From Melittangium boletus DSM 14713 (GTDB lineage: Bacteria; Myxococcota; Myxococcia; Myxococcales; Myxococcaceae), in the NCBI RefSeq assembly GCF_002305855.1, contig NZ_CP022163.1, forward strand, positions 4,526,292 through 4,590,291: a stretch of DNA of 64,000 nt. Reading direction: 5' to 3'. Shown piece by piece: positions 39,886-48,609 of the stretch. The translations under genes and the position numbers were made by a program. The notes beneath the pieces are model-generated. The model was not told the origin of the DNA. It saw nothing but the letters and a program-made list of their open reading frames with translations, and searched no databases. How positions within the stretch are numbered: the stretch's first letter is position 1; each line of letters starts with the position of its first letter.

Positions 39886-40872
39886 ATGGCGTACGAGTCC
39901 TCGAAGTCGTCCACGAAGAATCAGACCTTGAAGGCAGGCAGCTCGGCCAAGTCCTCGGCCAAGCTCGCCGCCACGAGCGGTGACACGAAGTCCGGTCTGC
40001 CCACCATGTCGGGCAGCGAGGTGACGTTCCAGGAGTGTGACGCCATCGAGGCGGATCTCGCGGCGCTCAAGGTGGCCTACGAGCACTACTTCATGGGCGC
40101 CGAGCGGTTGCCGCCCACGCGTCAGCACGAGGATTTGAAGAAGCGCGTGGATCGGCTCAAGTCCAGCTTCGTGCGCAACACCTCGGCCAAGTTCCGCGTG
40201 CAGTCCATCCACGGCAAGTTCGTCACCTACGATCGGCTGTGGCAGCGCACGATGCAGGAGATCGAGAACGGCACCTACAAGCGGGACATCGCCAAGGCGC
40301 GGCGCCGCGTGGAGAAGGCGAAGAAGCCCGCGGCCACGTCCCGTGCCCAGGAGCCGATGGAGCTGGCGGACGAGGACATGGACGAGGTGCTTCCGACCAT
40401 GACCAAGCCGCAGCCGCACCATGTGCCCGCGGTGGCGCCGCTGGTGCCGTCGGTGGCGCCGCTGGTGCCGTCGGTGGCGCCGCTGGTGCCGTCGGTGGCG
40501 CCGCTGGTGCCGTCGGTGGCGCCGCTGGTGCCGTCGGTGGCGCCGCTCATTCCCGCGGTGCGTCCCGTGGCGCCCGCCGTGGCTCCCGTGGCGGCCCGTG
40601 CTCCGGCGCAGCAGCCCCGTCCCGCGGTGCGTCCGCCATCGGCGGCGGGCTCGGGGGACTTGTCCGACGACAAGCTCAAGTCCGTGTTCGACGCGTATGT
40701 GGCCGCCAAGCGCCGCAACAAGGAGGACACGTCGAAGATGAGCTACGACACCGTCGCCGCGTCGCTGCGCAAGCAGGTGCCGGAGTTGATGAAGCAGCAC
40801 AACGCCAAGGCGGTGGAGTTCAAGGTCGTCATCAAGGACGGCAAGGCCGTGCTCAAGGCCGTTCCCAAGTAG
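39886..40872 (+). CDS. Repeat-containing myxobacterial protein of unknown function
   Basis: Predicted 328 aa from the ATG at 39886. The N-terminal 45 residues are Ser/Lys/Ala-rich; residues about 45-150 are predicted helical with charged heptads (ECDAIEADLAALKVAYEHYF, then DLKKRVDRLKSSFVRN). Residues 183-224 hold five exact VAPLVPS repeats and one variant, then a Pro/Val/Ala-rich linker. The last 75 residues form a compact basic domain (DDKLKSVFDAYVAAKRRN, SYDTVAASLRKQVPEL, VEFKVVIKDGKAVLKAVPK) that I recall as conserved in myxobacterial proteins without a known role. No signal peptide. The gene sits 36 bp after lgt and 6 bp before kdsC. Confidence 0.85.
   Translation: MAYESSKSSTKNQTLKAGSSAKSSAKLAATSGDTKSGLPTMSGSEVTFQECDAIEADLAALKVAYEHYFMGAERLPPTRQHEDLKKRVDRLKSSFVRNTSAKFRVQSIHGKFVTYDRLWQRTMQEIENGTYKRDIAKARRRVEKAKKPAATSRAQEPMELADEDMDEVLPTMTKPQPHHVPAVAPLVPSVAPLVPSVAPLVPSVAPLVPSVAPLVPSVAPLIPAVRPVAPAVAPVAARAPAQQPRPAVRPPSAAGSGDLSDDKLKSVFDAYVAAKRRNKEDTSKMSYDTVAASLRKQVPELMKQHNAKAVEFKVVIKDGKAVLKAVPK
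40432..40536 (+). repeat. Five perfect 21-bp tandem repeats (VAPLVPS)
   Basis: The 21-bp unit GTGGCGCCGCTGGTGCCGTC+G occurs five times without a mismatch from 40432 to 40536 and a sixth, degenerate copy follows. It encodes the in-frame heptapeptide VAPLVPS, so copy number can change without breaking the frame. Exact identity at synonymous sites suggests recent expansion by slippage. Confidence 0.95.
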
Positions 40873-40878
40873 CGCGCC

Positions 40879-41388
40879 ATGAACCAGAACCTGGAAGCCC
40901 TCAAGGCGCGGGTGGCGCGCCTGTCGGTGATGATCTTCGACATCGACGGCACGCTCACCGACGGGCGCATCTTCTGGGTGCCCAACTCCGGCTGGACGCA
41001 GATGTACAGCGTGCGGGACGGCATGGGCATCAAGCGCTTGCAGGAGGCGGGGCTGGAGGTGGCGGCCATCTCCGGTGGAGACAGCCTCTCGGCGCAGATG
41101 CGGATGCAGTCGCTGGGCATCAAGCACGTGCACTTCGGCAGCCAGGACAAGGTGGCGCACTTCGAGAAGCTCCTGGAACTGCTCCAGGTGCCGGCCGCGC
41201 AGTGTGGCTACATGGGCGACGAGGTGGTGGACCTGCCGCTGCTGCGGGCGGTGGGCTTCTCGGCGGCGCCTCCCGAGTCCCCCGACGAGGTTCGCGCGGC
41301 GGTGCACTACGTGGCCCAGCGGGCGGCGGGCTTCGGCGCGGCGCGCGAGGTGTGTGAGTTCATCCTCCGTCACCGCCCGGCGCCCTGA
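40879..41388 (+). CDS. kdsC: KDO-8-phosphate phosphatase (KdsC-like HAD)
   Basis: Predicted 169 aa HAD-superfamily phosphatase of the C0 type without a cap. The nucleophile motif is MIFDIDGTLTDGRI near residue 18, motif II AISGGDS near 65 and motif IV GYMGDEVVDLPLL near 112. Size and sequence match KdsC, which makes free KDO for lipopolysaccharide. Other sugar 8-phosphate phosphatases of this group cannot be excluded. Close to the repeat protein gene (6 bp) and so likely in the same transcript. Confidence 0.92.
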   Translation: MNQNLEALKARVARLSVMIFDIDGTLTDGRIFWVPNSGWTQMYSVRDGMGIKRLQEAGLEVAAISGGDSLSAQMRMQSLGIKHVHFGSQDKVAHFEKLLELLQVPAAQCGYMGDEVVDLPLLRAVGFSAAPPESPDEVRAAVHYVAQRAAGFGAAREVCEFILRHRPAP

Positions 41389-41554
41389 GCCGCTTGCGGC
41401 GCATCGTCGGATACTGGAAACCGTTGTCTCCCCGGATCGTCAAGTGGCCCCCCGGAGCGGTTGTGCAGGCGGCGGGGGCTCCCTAGGTTGCCCGCTCGCG
41501 TGAGTCCCCGTGGACCTCACGCGCACACCGGATACCAACCAGGGGTGGTGGGTG

Positions 41555-41923
41555 ATGGCAGGAGGGACTTGGCGCTGGAGACTCGGCATGTCGGTGATGG
41601 CCCTGGCCGTGCTCGGAGGGTGTGTGTCACCTCCGGAGGACGCCGAGGCCCGCCTGGCGGCGTTGGAGGCCGAGGAGGCGCGCATGGACGCGGCGTTCGA
41701 CGTGGTGGAGACCCGGCTGCTCGGCAACCAGGCCCGCGTGCACCTGTGGGAGGAGATGGAGCGGCGGCACGGCGAGGTGTCCGCCATCCAATGCCGCGTG
41801 ACGGATAGGCACCTGCGCGGAATCGCCACGCACCTGGCGCGCCAGCAGGAGAAGACGCGGGAGCAATCACGGCGTCGACACATGGCGTCAGCGGGCACGG
41901 TCCTGACCTCGGCGACCCGGTAG
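41555..41923 (+). CDS. Small lipoprotein
   Basis: Predicted 122 aa from the ATG at 41555; a start at 41510 is in frame but adds 15 polar residues. The leader MAGGTWRWRLGMSVMALAVLGGC is a fair lipobox signal. The mature part is helical and charged, with heptad-like spacing (EARLAALEAEEARMDAAFDVV), so a coiled coil is likely. No family recognised; typical of small myxobacterial envelope lipoproteins. Confidence 0.8.
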   Translation: MAGGTWRWRLGMSVMALAVLGGCVSPPEDAEARLAALEAEEARMDAAFDVVETRLLGNQARVHLWEEMERRHGEVSAIQCRVTDRHLRGIATHLARQQEKTREQSRRRHMASAGTVLTSATR

Positions 41924-41995
41924 ACGTTGAACGACCAGGCGAGTAGGGAGCTGTCCGCGTGACGTGGGGGCTGAATCCGGTTAGAACCCCTGGCC

Positions 41996-42247
41996 GTGAG
42001 AAGCTGGTTCGCCGCAGTCGTCCTCGTCGCCGTGACCGGACTCGCCGGATGCGGTCCCTCGCGTGACGATTGTGAGTCGGAGGTGCTCGACCCCCAGGGA
42101 GAGACCTACCGGTGCATCGCCTCCGAGGACTGTCCCCGCTCCGCGAACGAGACGCTGTGCATCACGGATACCGGCTCCGATGTGGAATGCATCCGGTGCC
42201 TGGATACCTGGTGTCTCCGGGTGACTCCGGCGGAGGACTGCTCGTGA
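41996..42247 (+). CDS. Small Cys-rich lipoprotein
   Basis: Predicted 83 aa, starting at a GTG at 41996 with a weak ribosome site. Lipobox VTGLAGC. The mature 60 residues contain eight further cysteines (DDCESE, YRCIAS, EDCP, TLCIT, VECIRC, WCLR, EDCS), probably all disulfide bonded outside the cytoplasm. It overlaps the next gene by GTGA, so the two are coupled. Function unknown. Confidence 0.8.
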   Translation: MRSWFAAVVLVAVTGLAGCGPSRDDCESEVLDPQGETYRCIASEDCPRSANETLCITDTGSDVECIRCLDTWCLRVTPAEDCS

Positions 42248-43194
42248 GGCGTTCGTTCCTGCTCCTGGCTCTCGCGCTGGCCCCGGGGTGCGCCCGGGAT
42301 GGCGCCCCTGATCACATGCAGCGCGCCCGTGACGCCATCTTCGAGAAGCGCCCGGACGAGGCGCTCGTGGAGTACCGCAAGGCGCTGGACGCCCTGCGAG
42401 TGGAGGACTCCACCCAGGCCCCGGTGCTCAAGGCGCGCGCGCTCAAGGGCGCCGCGGACGTGTACTGGCTGGAGCTGCGCAAGGTGAAGGAGGCGGTGAG
42501 CGTCTACAAGGAGCTCATCGCCCAGTGCCCCGAGTCTCCCGAGGCGCAGGAGGCCCGCGTGGTGCTCGCCGAGCTCTTGCGCGTGCACTTCCGCGACCCT
42601 CGCGGCGCGATCGATCAACTCACCGCCGCGCTCGCGCGCAACCCGCCCCAGGGCGCGGAGCTGCACTACCAGGTGGCCAAGCTGTACTTCGAGCTGCAGG
42701 ACTACCAGCAGTGTGTCCTGGAGGCGCGCAAGCTGACCGAGCGCTTCGCCACCAGCGCCTACGTGGACGACACGCTCTTCCTCCAGGCGCAGGCGCTGCA
42801 CATGCAGTCCCTGCAGGGCAGCGTCCCGGGCACGCCCGAGGCGCAGCGCTATCGGCAGGAAGCCTCGCGCGCGTACGCGGATCTGCTCGCCCGCTTTCCG
42901 GACTCCGAGCTGGCCCCCCACGCCGTCTTCGAGATGGGCAAGTTGAAGGCCGAGGCGGGAGAGCACGAGAAGGCCATCGAGACGTGGGTCCAGGCGCTCA
43001 AGAACCACCCGGAGCCCGCCATGGTGCAGGACGCCATCGCCCGGGTCCGCCGCCGCATCGCCGCGACGACGCCCCTGGACATCGGCTCGCGCGTGGCGGC
43101 CTTCGCCCGTCCGCCCCCCGTGCGTCCCCCGCGCAACTCGGTGGAGGCCGCGGGCGGCTCGGCCGAGGAAGCCGCGCGGGATCACGGCGACTGA
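42244..43194 (+). CDS. TPR-like lipoprotein (YbgF/BamD-like)
   Basis: Predicted 316 aa from the GTG at 42244 that overlaps the preceding stop. Lipoprotein leader LALAPGC. Residues about 30-270 are helical tetratricopeptide-like repeats: AIFEKRPDEALVEYRKALDAL, KEAVSVYKELIAQCPESP, AHYQVAKLYFELQDYQ-type units, EHEKAIETWVQALKNHPE. It has the build of BamD/YbgF-type periplasmic scaffold lipoproteins but not the sequence of canonical BamD. Its C-terminus is Pro/Arg-rich then Ala/Glu-rich. Likely a periplasmic assembly factor for protein complexes. Confidence 0.88.
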   Translation: MRRSFLLLALALAPGCARDGAPDHMQRARDAIFEKRPDEALVEYRKALDALRVEDSTQAPVLKARALKGAADVYWLELRKVKEAVSVYKELIAQCPESPEAQEARVVLAELLRVHFRDPRGAIDQLTAALARNPPQGAELHYQVAKLYFELQDYQQCVLEARKLTERFATSAYVDDTLFLQAQALHMQSLQGSVPGTPEAQRYRQEASRAYADLLARFPDSELAPHAVFEMGKLKAEAGEHEKAIETWVQALKNHPEPAMVQDAIARVRRRIAATTPLDIGSRVAAFARPPPVRPPRNSVEAAGGSAEEAARDHGD

Positions 43195-43199
43195 CGGCG

Positions 43200-44129
43200 T
43201 CAGCCCGGTACGCCCGCGAGCACCGCCTCGAAGAGGGGCGCGGCCCGGGCGGGGTCGTCCGCGTCCGCCACGAGCAGCAGGTGGATGCGCCCCCGCTCCA
43301 CGCGCGCGTCCACGCCCTCCAGCTTCACCTTCGCGTCCACGCCGTCGAGGAACAAGGGCGAGCCATCCGGCGCCAGCACGCCCACCGCCGAGCCCAGGAC
43401 GGCGCCGTCCTGGTACGCATCGCGCGTGTCCTCGGCGGCGGCGGTGAAGACGATGCGGCCGTCCGGGAGCGGGGAGGCATCCGTGAAGCTCAGCCGCACG
43501 GCGCCCGCCTTGCCCAGCTCCCATCGGCGCACCGTGCGCACCACATCCGCCCCGAGGGGGGCTCCCGCCTCCAGCGCGCGCAGCACCCGTCCCGCGTCCA
43601 GGTCCACCACCGCGTCCGTCCCCCCGTCGCCGTTGCCCCGGTGGAGCAGGCGCAGGCGCGCGCCCGATACCGCGGCGCCCTCGATGTTGAGCGGCCCCAG
43701 CTCCCGCGCGAGCTGTTCATGGACGGGGCGCCAGTCCACCGTCCGCGCCGCTCCGTCCGGGCGCCCATCCGCCCCCAACGGCACCAGCGCGCCCTGATGG
43801 CGTGTCAGGGCACTGCCCGAGGGGACCGCCAGGAGCGCTCCATTCGGCGCGCCGGGCATGGCCGCGAGCAGGCAGAGCGCTTCCAGGTCCGGCTTGCGCG
43901 CCTTGCGCTCGCGAGGCTCGAGCGGGAGTTGCCCGGGGAGGACGCGCCACGTGTCGCCCGGCGACTCGCCCTCGAGGGGAAAGGTGGCCAGGAAGAGTGA
44001 GTCGTCCGCGACCACGTGGAGCCAGGAGCCGACACGCACGAGGCCGCTCGCGGCGGACACGTGCGCGGGACCTCCAGGGGTCTCCGGCTCCCGCAGAGTC
44101 AGGGTCCGGCGCTGGGTGAGGTGGAGCAT
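43200..44129 (-). CDS. Protein of unknown function, propeller-like
   Basis: Predicted 309 aa with no signal peptide or membrane helix. It consists of alternating strands (ASGLVRVGSWLHVVADDSLFLATF, PNGALLAVPSGS, NIEGAAVSGARLRLLHRGNGD, GRIVFTAAAEDTRDAYQDG) in the style of an all-beta propeller, as in esterase-like phytase proteins. I could not assign a family. It is single and convergent with the TPR lipoprotein gene; only 5 bp separate the stops. Confidence 0.78.
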   Translation of the reverse strand: MLHLTQRRTLTLREPETPGGPAHVSAASGLVRVGSWLHVVADDSLFLATFPLEGESPGDTWRVLPGQLPLEPRERKARKPDLEALCLLAAMPGAPNGALLAVPSGSALTRHQGALVPLGADGRPDGAARTVDWRPVHEQLARELGPLNIEGAAVSGARLRLLHRGNGDGGTDAVVDLDAGRVLRALEAGAPLGADVVRTVRRWELGKAGAVRLSFTDASPLPDGRIVFTAAAEDTRDAYQDGAVLGSAVGVLAPDGSPLFLDGVDAKVKLEGVDARVERGRIHLLLVADADDPARAAPLFEAVLAGVPG

Positions 44130-44545
44130 GGGGGCGTGAGCCTAGCCGTCCCCTCCGCCAGGCGTCGTGGGAGAAGGCCGGGGCGGAGGCCTTCCCCCCG
44201 GATGTCCCCGTCCCGGCCCTCTTTCAGCCATCCAGCCCAGCCTCCAGGTCCTATCCGTGGAGTGCCGGTGCCCTCGCTCGGGCCTCAGGGTGCTCGGGGA
44301 CTTCCTTCCCGAGGACACGGAGGGTGCGGTGGGGCTGCCGGTGCCGCCCAGTTCTCGCCCAGGGGATTCGTGGACCTGGACGAGCGCTCACGAAGCCGGT
44401 GCGGTGGAATTTTCTCCTCTGCTTATAAACAGTCCTGTGACTGTAAGTGAAGTTAATGTGTAGACGAGTATACGAATAGAAGCAAGCCATTCACGGAGGG
44501 TGGTGGAAGTCCAAGGGAGAGGGGGCGCCGTGTTATGGATTGAGA
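44130..44545 (+). promoter_or_regulatory. 415-bp intergenic region with AT-rich promoter block before hemL
   Basis: No open frame of coding character lies here. Positions about 44405-44490 are much more AT-rich than the surroundings (GAATTTTCT, GCTTATAAAC, AGTTAATGTG, AGTATACGAATAG), which suggests the hemL promoter or regulator sites. A spaced dyad ACAGTC-CTGT-GACTGT is at 44429-44444. The left part (44130-44400) is GC-rich; no feature other than weak GC-rich inverted repeats was seen there. Confidence 0.45.
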
Positions 44546-45841
44546 ATGAACCACTCCCAGAGCAAGGCCCTCTTCTCCCGTGCGCAGGAGACCATCCCGG
44601 GAGGGGTGAACTCTCCGGTGCGCGCGTTTCGTGGTGTCGGTGGCGAGCCTGTCTTCTTCAAGGAAGGCGCGGGCGCGTGGCTGACGGATGTGGACAACAA
44701 CCGGTACGTGGACCTGGTGGGCAGTTGGGGTCCGCTCATCCTGGGACATGCGTGGCCGCCGGTGGTCGCGGCCATCACCGAGGCGGCCCGCCTGGGCTCG
44801 TCCTTCGGCGCGCCCACGGAGGCGGAGGTGCGGTTCGCGGAGCTCATCTGCGCCACGGTGCCGAGCGTGGAGAAGGTGCGGCTCGTCTCCAGTGGGACGG
44901 AGGCCACGGTGGCGGCCATCCGGCTGGCGCGAGGCTTCACGGGGCGTGATTACATCCTCAAGTTCGAGGGCTGTTTCCACGGCGCGGGAGACCCCTTCCT
45001 GGTGAAGGCGGGCAGTGGCGTGGAGACGTTGGGCCTGCCGGACTCGCCGGGCGTCCCCGCGGCGGTGGCGGGACTCACGCTGACGGCGCCCTACAATGAC
45101 CTGGGCGCGGTGGAGAAGCTGTTCGCCGAGCGCGGCAAGGACATCGCCTGCGCCATCATCGAGCCGGTGGTGGGCAACATGGGCGTGCTCATCCCCGAGG
45201 AGGGCTACCTGCAGGGGCTCCAGGCCCTGTGCCGGGCGCACGGGGTGCTCTTCGTGCTGGACGAGGTGATGACGGGCTTCCGGCTCGCGCGGGGCGGAGC
45301 GCAGGAGGTGTATGGCCTGCGGCCCGACCTGAGCACCTTCGGCAAGGTGATTGGCGGCGGCCTGCCGCTGGCGGCCTACGGCGGGCGGCGCGACGTCATG
45401 TCCAAGGTGGCTCCCGAGGGGCCGGTGTACCAGTCGGGCACGCTGTCGGGGAACCCCGTGGCGGTGGCCGCGGGTCTGGCGAGCCTCCAGGCCCTGCGCT
45501 CGCCGGGCGTCTACGAGCGGCTGGACTCCATTGGCCGGGAGCTGGAGGCGGGGCTGCGCGCGGAGGCCGAGGAGGCGCGCGTGCCCGTCACCATCAACCG
45601 CGTGGGCAGCATGTTCACCGTCTTCTTCACCGAGGGCCCGGTGTTCGACTACGCGAGCGCGAAGAAGAGCGACACCGCGCGCTACGGCCGCTTCTTCCAC
45701 CAGATGTTGGAGGAGGGCGTGTACCTGCCGCCCAGCCAGTTCGAGTCCGCCTTCCTGTCCCTGTCCATCAACGAGCCCGAGGTGGCGCACATCCTCCGGG
45801 CGGCTCGCCGGGCGTTCCGCGCGCTTGGGACCGCCGCCTGA
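44546..45841 (+). CDS. hemL: Glutamate-1-semialdehyde 2,1-aminomutase
   Basis: Predicted 431 aa PLP enzyme converting glutamate-1-semialdehyde to 5-aminolevulinate in the C5 heme/tetrapyrrole pathway. The N-terminus SKALFSRAQETIPGGVNSPVRAF is the HemL hallmark; LVSSGTEATVAAIRLARG, VLFVLDEVMTGFR and the Schiff-base Lys in STFGKVIGGGLPLAAYGG follow. Length is normal. I start at ATG 44546; a TTG at 44540 is in frame. The AT-rich block upstream is its probable promoter region. The next gene, a kinase, overlaps its 3' end. Confidence 0.97.
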   Translation: MNHSQSKALFSRAQETIPGGVNSPVRAFRGVGGEPVFFKEGAGAWLTDVDNNRYVDLVGSWGPLILGHAWPPVVAAITEAARLGSSFGAPTEAEVRFAELICATVPSVEKVRLVSSGTEATVAAIRLARGFTGRDYILKFEGCFHGAGDPFLVKAGSGVETLGLPDSPGVPAAVAGLTLTAPYNDLGAVEKLFAERGKDIACAIIEPVVGNMGVLIPEEGYLQGLQALCRAHGVLFVLDEVMTGFRLARGGAQEVYGLRPDLSTFGKVIGGGLPLAAYGGRRDVMSKVAPEGPVYQSGTLSGNPVAVAAGLASLQALRSPGVYERLDSIGRELEAGLRAEAEEARVPVTINRVGSMFTVFFTEGPVFDYASAKKSDTARYGRFFHQMLEEGVYLPPSQFESAFLSLSINEPEVAHILRAARRAFRALGTAA

Positions 45842-47189
45842 CGCGAAGGCCCCGGCGCCCGGGGCCGTCTCCTTCGGCCCCTACACCCTGGTGCGGCGCA
45901 TCGGGTATGGGGGCATGGGCGAGGTATTCCTCGCGCGCGAGGAGAAGCCCGGCCGCGCCTGCGTGGTGAAGAAGGTGCTGCCGGGGCTCGCCGGCAACGC
46001 CCAGTTCCTCGCCCGCTTCCGGGACGAGGCACGCGTGGTGCGGCGCCTGTCCCATCCCAACATCGCCCGCGTGTGGGACATGGGCGAGGTGCAGGGCGAG
46101 CTCTACCTGGCCATGGAGTACGTGGCGGGCAAGACGCTCAACCGCCTCATGTGGCGCCTGCGCAAACAGGGCCGGGTGTTGCCCGTGGGGCTCGCGTTGC
46201 TCGTGGGCGAGCGCATGTGTCAGGGGCTCGCCCATGCGCACGCCGTGACGGACGAGCAGGGCCACCCGTTGCACCTGGTGCACAGGGATTTGTCCCCGGC
46301 CAACGTGTGCATCTCCTACGCGGGCGAGGTGAAGATCATCGACTTCGGCGCGGCGCAGTCCACCCTCAAGGAGGCCCAGACGGCCCCCAGCGTGGTGATG
46401 GGCAGCCTCGCGTACATGGCGCCCGAGCACGCGCGCAAACAGCGGGTGGACCGGCGCGCGGACGTGTACGCCACGGGCGTGGTGCTCTGGGAGTTGCTCG
46501 CCTGGCAACCGCTTGTCCAACAGGGGGATGTCGTCGAGCGCTGGCGCCGCGCGGCCTACCCGGACTGGACGCCTCCGAGCCAACACCGCGAGGGCCTGCC
46601 GCCGGCCCTGGACGCGGTGGTGATGAAGGCGCTGGCCACCGAGCCCGATGCCCGCTACCCGGACGCCCTGGCGCTCGCCCGGGCCCTGCGCGCGTCGCGC
46701 GAAACGCTCGCTCCCGGCGTGGACGACGCGGACCTGGCGCGGCTCATGGCCGAGGCCTTCGCGCGCGAGAAGACGGTGGAGGATGGGGTGCTGGAGGAGT
46801 TGCTGCGCGGCCGCTCCACCCTGCGCCGCCCCCTCACGGAGAAGGAAATGCCCGCCTTCGCTCCCCCCACGGCGCTCGCCTTCGAGCACCGGGCGCTCGA
46901 GGTCCCCGCGGACTTCCTGCCCTCCTCCCAGGTCGTGCTGGTGGACCCCGCCTCCCAGGAGTCATCCACTTCACGCGAGGTCCGGGTCGCCTTCGACGTG
47001 GACCTCACCTCCCATGAATCCGTGGTGGCCGAGCACGGCCAGGGCTCGGGGCTGGTGCGTGCCCCCGAGGAAGCCCAGGACGACGGGCTCGCACCCGACG
47101 TGGAATCACCCCGGACCTGGTGGCTCGCCGGAGGCTTGTTCCTCGTCGCGCTCGCCGTGGGTTTCCTGTTGATGTGGCTGCTGGGATGA
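45825..47189 (+). CDS. Membrane-anchored Ser/Thr protein kinase
   Basis: Predicted about 454 aa. The frame is open upstream without coding character; no ATG or GTG lies between hemL and the kinase domain, so I chose a TTG at 45825, overlapping hemL by 17 bp. Domain start YTLVRRIGYGGMGEVFLA; VKK Lys; HRDLSPANV catalytic loop; IDFGAAQS; GSLAYMAPEH; ends about residue 290. The C-terminal part is low in known motifs, and a single membrane helix closes the protein (WWLAGGLFLVALAVGFLLMWLL). This is the Hanks-type kinase class abundant in myxobacteria. By position it may feed the stressosome genes that follow; this is inference. The exact start needs proteomics or RNA data. Confidence 0.85.
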   Translation: MGPPPDAKAPAPGAVSFGPYTLVRRIGYGGMGEVFLAREEKPGRACVVKKVLPGLAGNAQFLARFRDEARVVRRLSHPNIARVWDMGEVQGELYLAMEYVAGKTLNRLMWRLRKQGRVLPVGLALLVGERMCQGLAHAHAVTDEQGHPLHLVHRDLSPANVCISYAGEVKIIDFGAAQSTLKEAQTAPSVVMGSLAYMAPEHARKQRVDRRADVYATGVVLWELLAWQPLVQQGDVVERWRRAAYPDWTPPSQHREGLPPALDAVVMKALATEPDARYPDALALARALRASRETLAPGVDDADLARLMAEAFAREKTVEDGVLEELLRGRSTLRRPLTEKEMPAFAPPTALAFEHRALEVPADFLPSSQVVLVDPASQESSTSREVRVAFDVDLTSHESVVAEHGQGSGLVRAPEEAQDDGLAPDVESPRTWWLAGGLFLVALAVGFLLMWLLG

Positions 47190-47303
47190 AACCCGGAAGC
47201 CCTATCGTTCACTGAACAGTCCCGACGGGAGGACTGGGACGGGGGCCTTCGCCCTGGCGCCCTCTCCGTGCCCGTATGCTAGAGCCTGCTCGACAGGAGA
47301 GCC

Positions 47304-48188
47304 ATGTTGAGCACCCGTATCCACGACATCCTCAAGAATCATACATCCGAGTTGCAGAGCGAGTGGCTCGCGGCGATGGCGAACAGCGGCGCGCGCCGCG
47401 ATGCCTTGATGAAGGAGGGGGAGCTGCGCGAGCAGTGCGCCGAGTTCCTCCGGTTGCTGTCGCAAGCGACCCAGCAGGGGGGCACCACGGACATCAATTC
47501 GTCCCTCTTCACCCCCGTGCGCGAATTGCTCGAGCGGCTGTCCCGCTCCCGCAGTCTGCAGGGCTTCACGCCGACCGAGACGGCCACCTTCATCTTCAGC
47601 TTCAAGCTGCCCCTGTTCAGCGCGCTGCGCCGCGAGTGGTCCCGCGAGCCGCAGGTGTTGGCCGATGAGCTGTGGAGCGCGACGCTGTTGCTGGACAGGC
47701 TCGGCCTGTTCACCACCGAGGTGCACCAGAAGACGCGCGAGGAGGTCATCCACCGCCAGCAGCAGGAGATGATGGAGCTGTCCACGCCCGTGGTTCAGTT
47801 GTGGGATCGCATCGTGGCCCTGCCGCTCATCGGCACGCTGGACAGTGGCCGCACCCAGACGGTGATGGAGACGCTGTTGCAGCGCATCGTCGAGACGAGC
47901 GCGGAGATCGCCATCCTGGACATCACGGGTGTGCCCACCGTGGACACGCTCACCGCCCAGCACCTCATCAAGACCGTCACCGCCACCCGCCTCATGGGCG
48001 CCGAGTGCGTCATCAGCGGCATCCGGCCGCAGATCGCCCAGACCATCGTCCACCTGGGCGTGGACCTGTCCGGCGTGGTGACCAAGTCCAGCCTGGCCGG
48101 TGCGTTCAGCTGGGCGCTCAAGCGGCTCAATCAGAGCGTCAACACTTCTCCCGGCCTCGCGCGTACCGCCACCGCGAGCAAGGGCTAG
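47304..48188 (+). CDS. rsbR: RsbR-type stressosome protein
   Basis: Predicted 294 aa. Residues 1-155 are helical (an RsbRD N-terminal sensing domain), then a STAS domain from about 160 to 275 with the phosphorylatable region DITGVPTVDTLTAQHL (Thr215 aligns with the Ser/Thr of RsbR/RsbS) and GIRPQIAQTIVHLGVDL. The gene opens an rsbR-rsbS-rsbT array with 15-bp and 4-bp gaps. In Bacillus these proteins form the stressosome that sequesters RsbT until stress. The N-terminal domain would sense the local signal, unknown here. Confidence 0.93.
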   Translation: MLSTRIHDILKNHTSELQSEWLAAMANSGARRDALMKEGELREQCAEFLRLLSQATQQGGTTDINSSLFTPVRELLERLSRSRSLQGFTPTETATFIFSFKLPLFSALRREWSREPQVLADELWSATLLLDRLGLFTTEVHQKTREEVIHRQQQEMMELSTPVVQLWDRIVALPLIGTLDSGRTQTVMETLLQRIVETSAEIAILDITGVPTVDTLTAQHLIKTVTATRLMGAECVISGIRPQIAQTIVHLGVDLSGVVTKSSLAGAFSWALKRLNQSVNTSPGLARTATASKG

Positions 48189-48203
48189 CCAGGGTCTCTA
48201 CCT

Positions 48204-48605
48204 ATGGAGCGTATTTCCATCCTCCGCATGGGGCGGATCCTGATTGTCACCATCCAGGTCGACATGCACGACCAGATCGCGATGGCGCTCCAGGACGACC
48301 TGACGGCGAGGATCGTCGAGACAGGCGCTCGGGGTGTCCTCATCGACATCTCCTCCCTGGAAGTCGTGGATTCGTTCATCGGACGCATCCTGGGCAACAT
48401 CGCCACCATGTCGCGCGTGCTGGACGCGCAGACGGTGGTGGTGGGGATGCAGCCGGCGGTGGCCATCACCCTGGTGGAACTGGGCATGTCCCTGCCCGGC
48501 ATCCGCACCGCGCTCAACCTCGAGAAGGGTATGGCGCTGCTACAGGCCTCCATCGAGGCCGACGAGGCTGCGATCGAGGTCTCGGATGCAATCCTTGAGG
48601 AGTGA
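48204..48605 (+). CDS. rsbS: RsbS-type STAS protein
   Basis: Predicted 133 aa single STAS domain. The Ser phosphorylation site is Ser57 in DISSLEVVDSFIGRIL, and QTVVVGMQPAVAITLVELGM is conserved. It matches RsbS, the scaffold partner of RsbR that is phosphorylated by RsbT. It lies between rsbR and rsbT in the standard order. The C-terminus extends by about 20 acidic residues (EADEAAIEVSDAILEE). Confidence 0.93.
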   Translation: MERISILRMGRILIVTIQVDMHDQIAMALQDDLTARIVETGARGVLIDISSLEVVDSFIGRILGNIATMSRVLDAQTVVVGMQPAVAITLVELGMSLPGIRTALNLEKGMALLQASIEADEAAIEVSDAILEE

Positions 48606-48609
48606 GGTG

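Noticed and set aside
40432..40536. Repeat array as CRISPR
   Set aside because: Units are contiguous without spacers, in frame and translated as VAPLVPS; no cas genes are present.
37726..41373. 1215-codon antisense frame across lspA, lgt and the repeat gene
   Set aside because: High GC leaves antisense frames open; the translation is low complexity and the sense genes have clear families.
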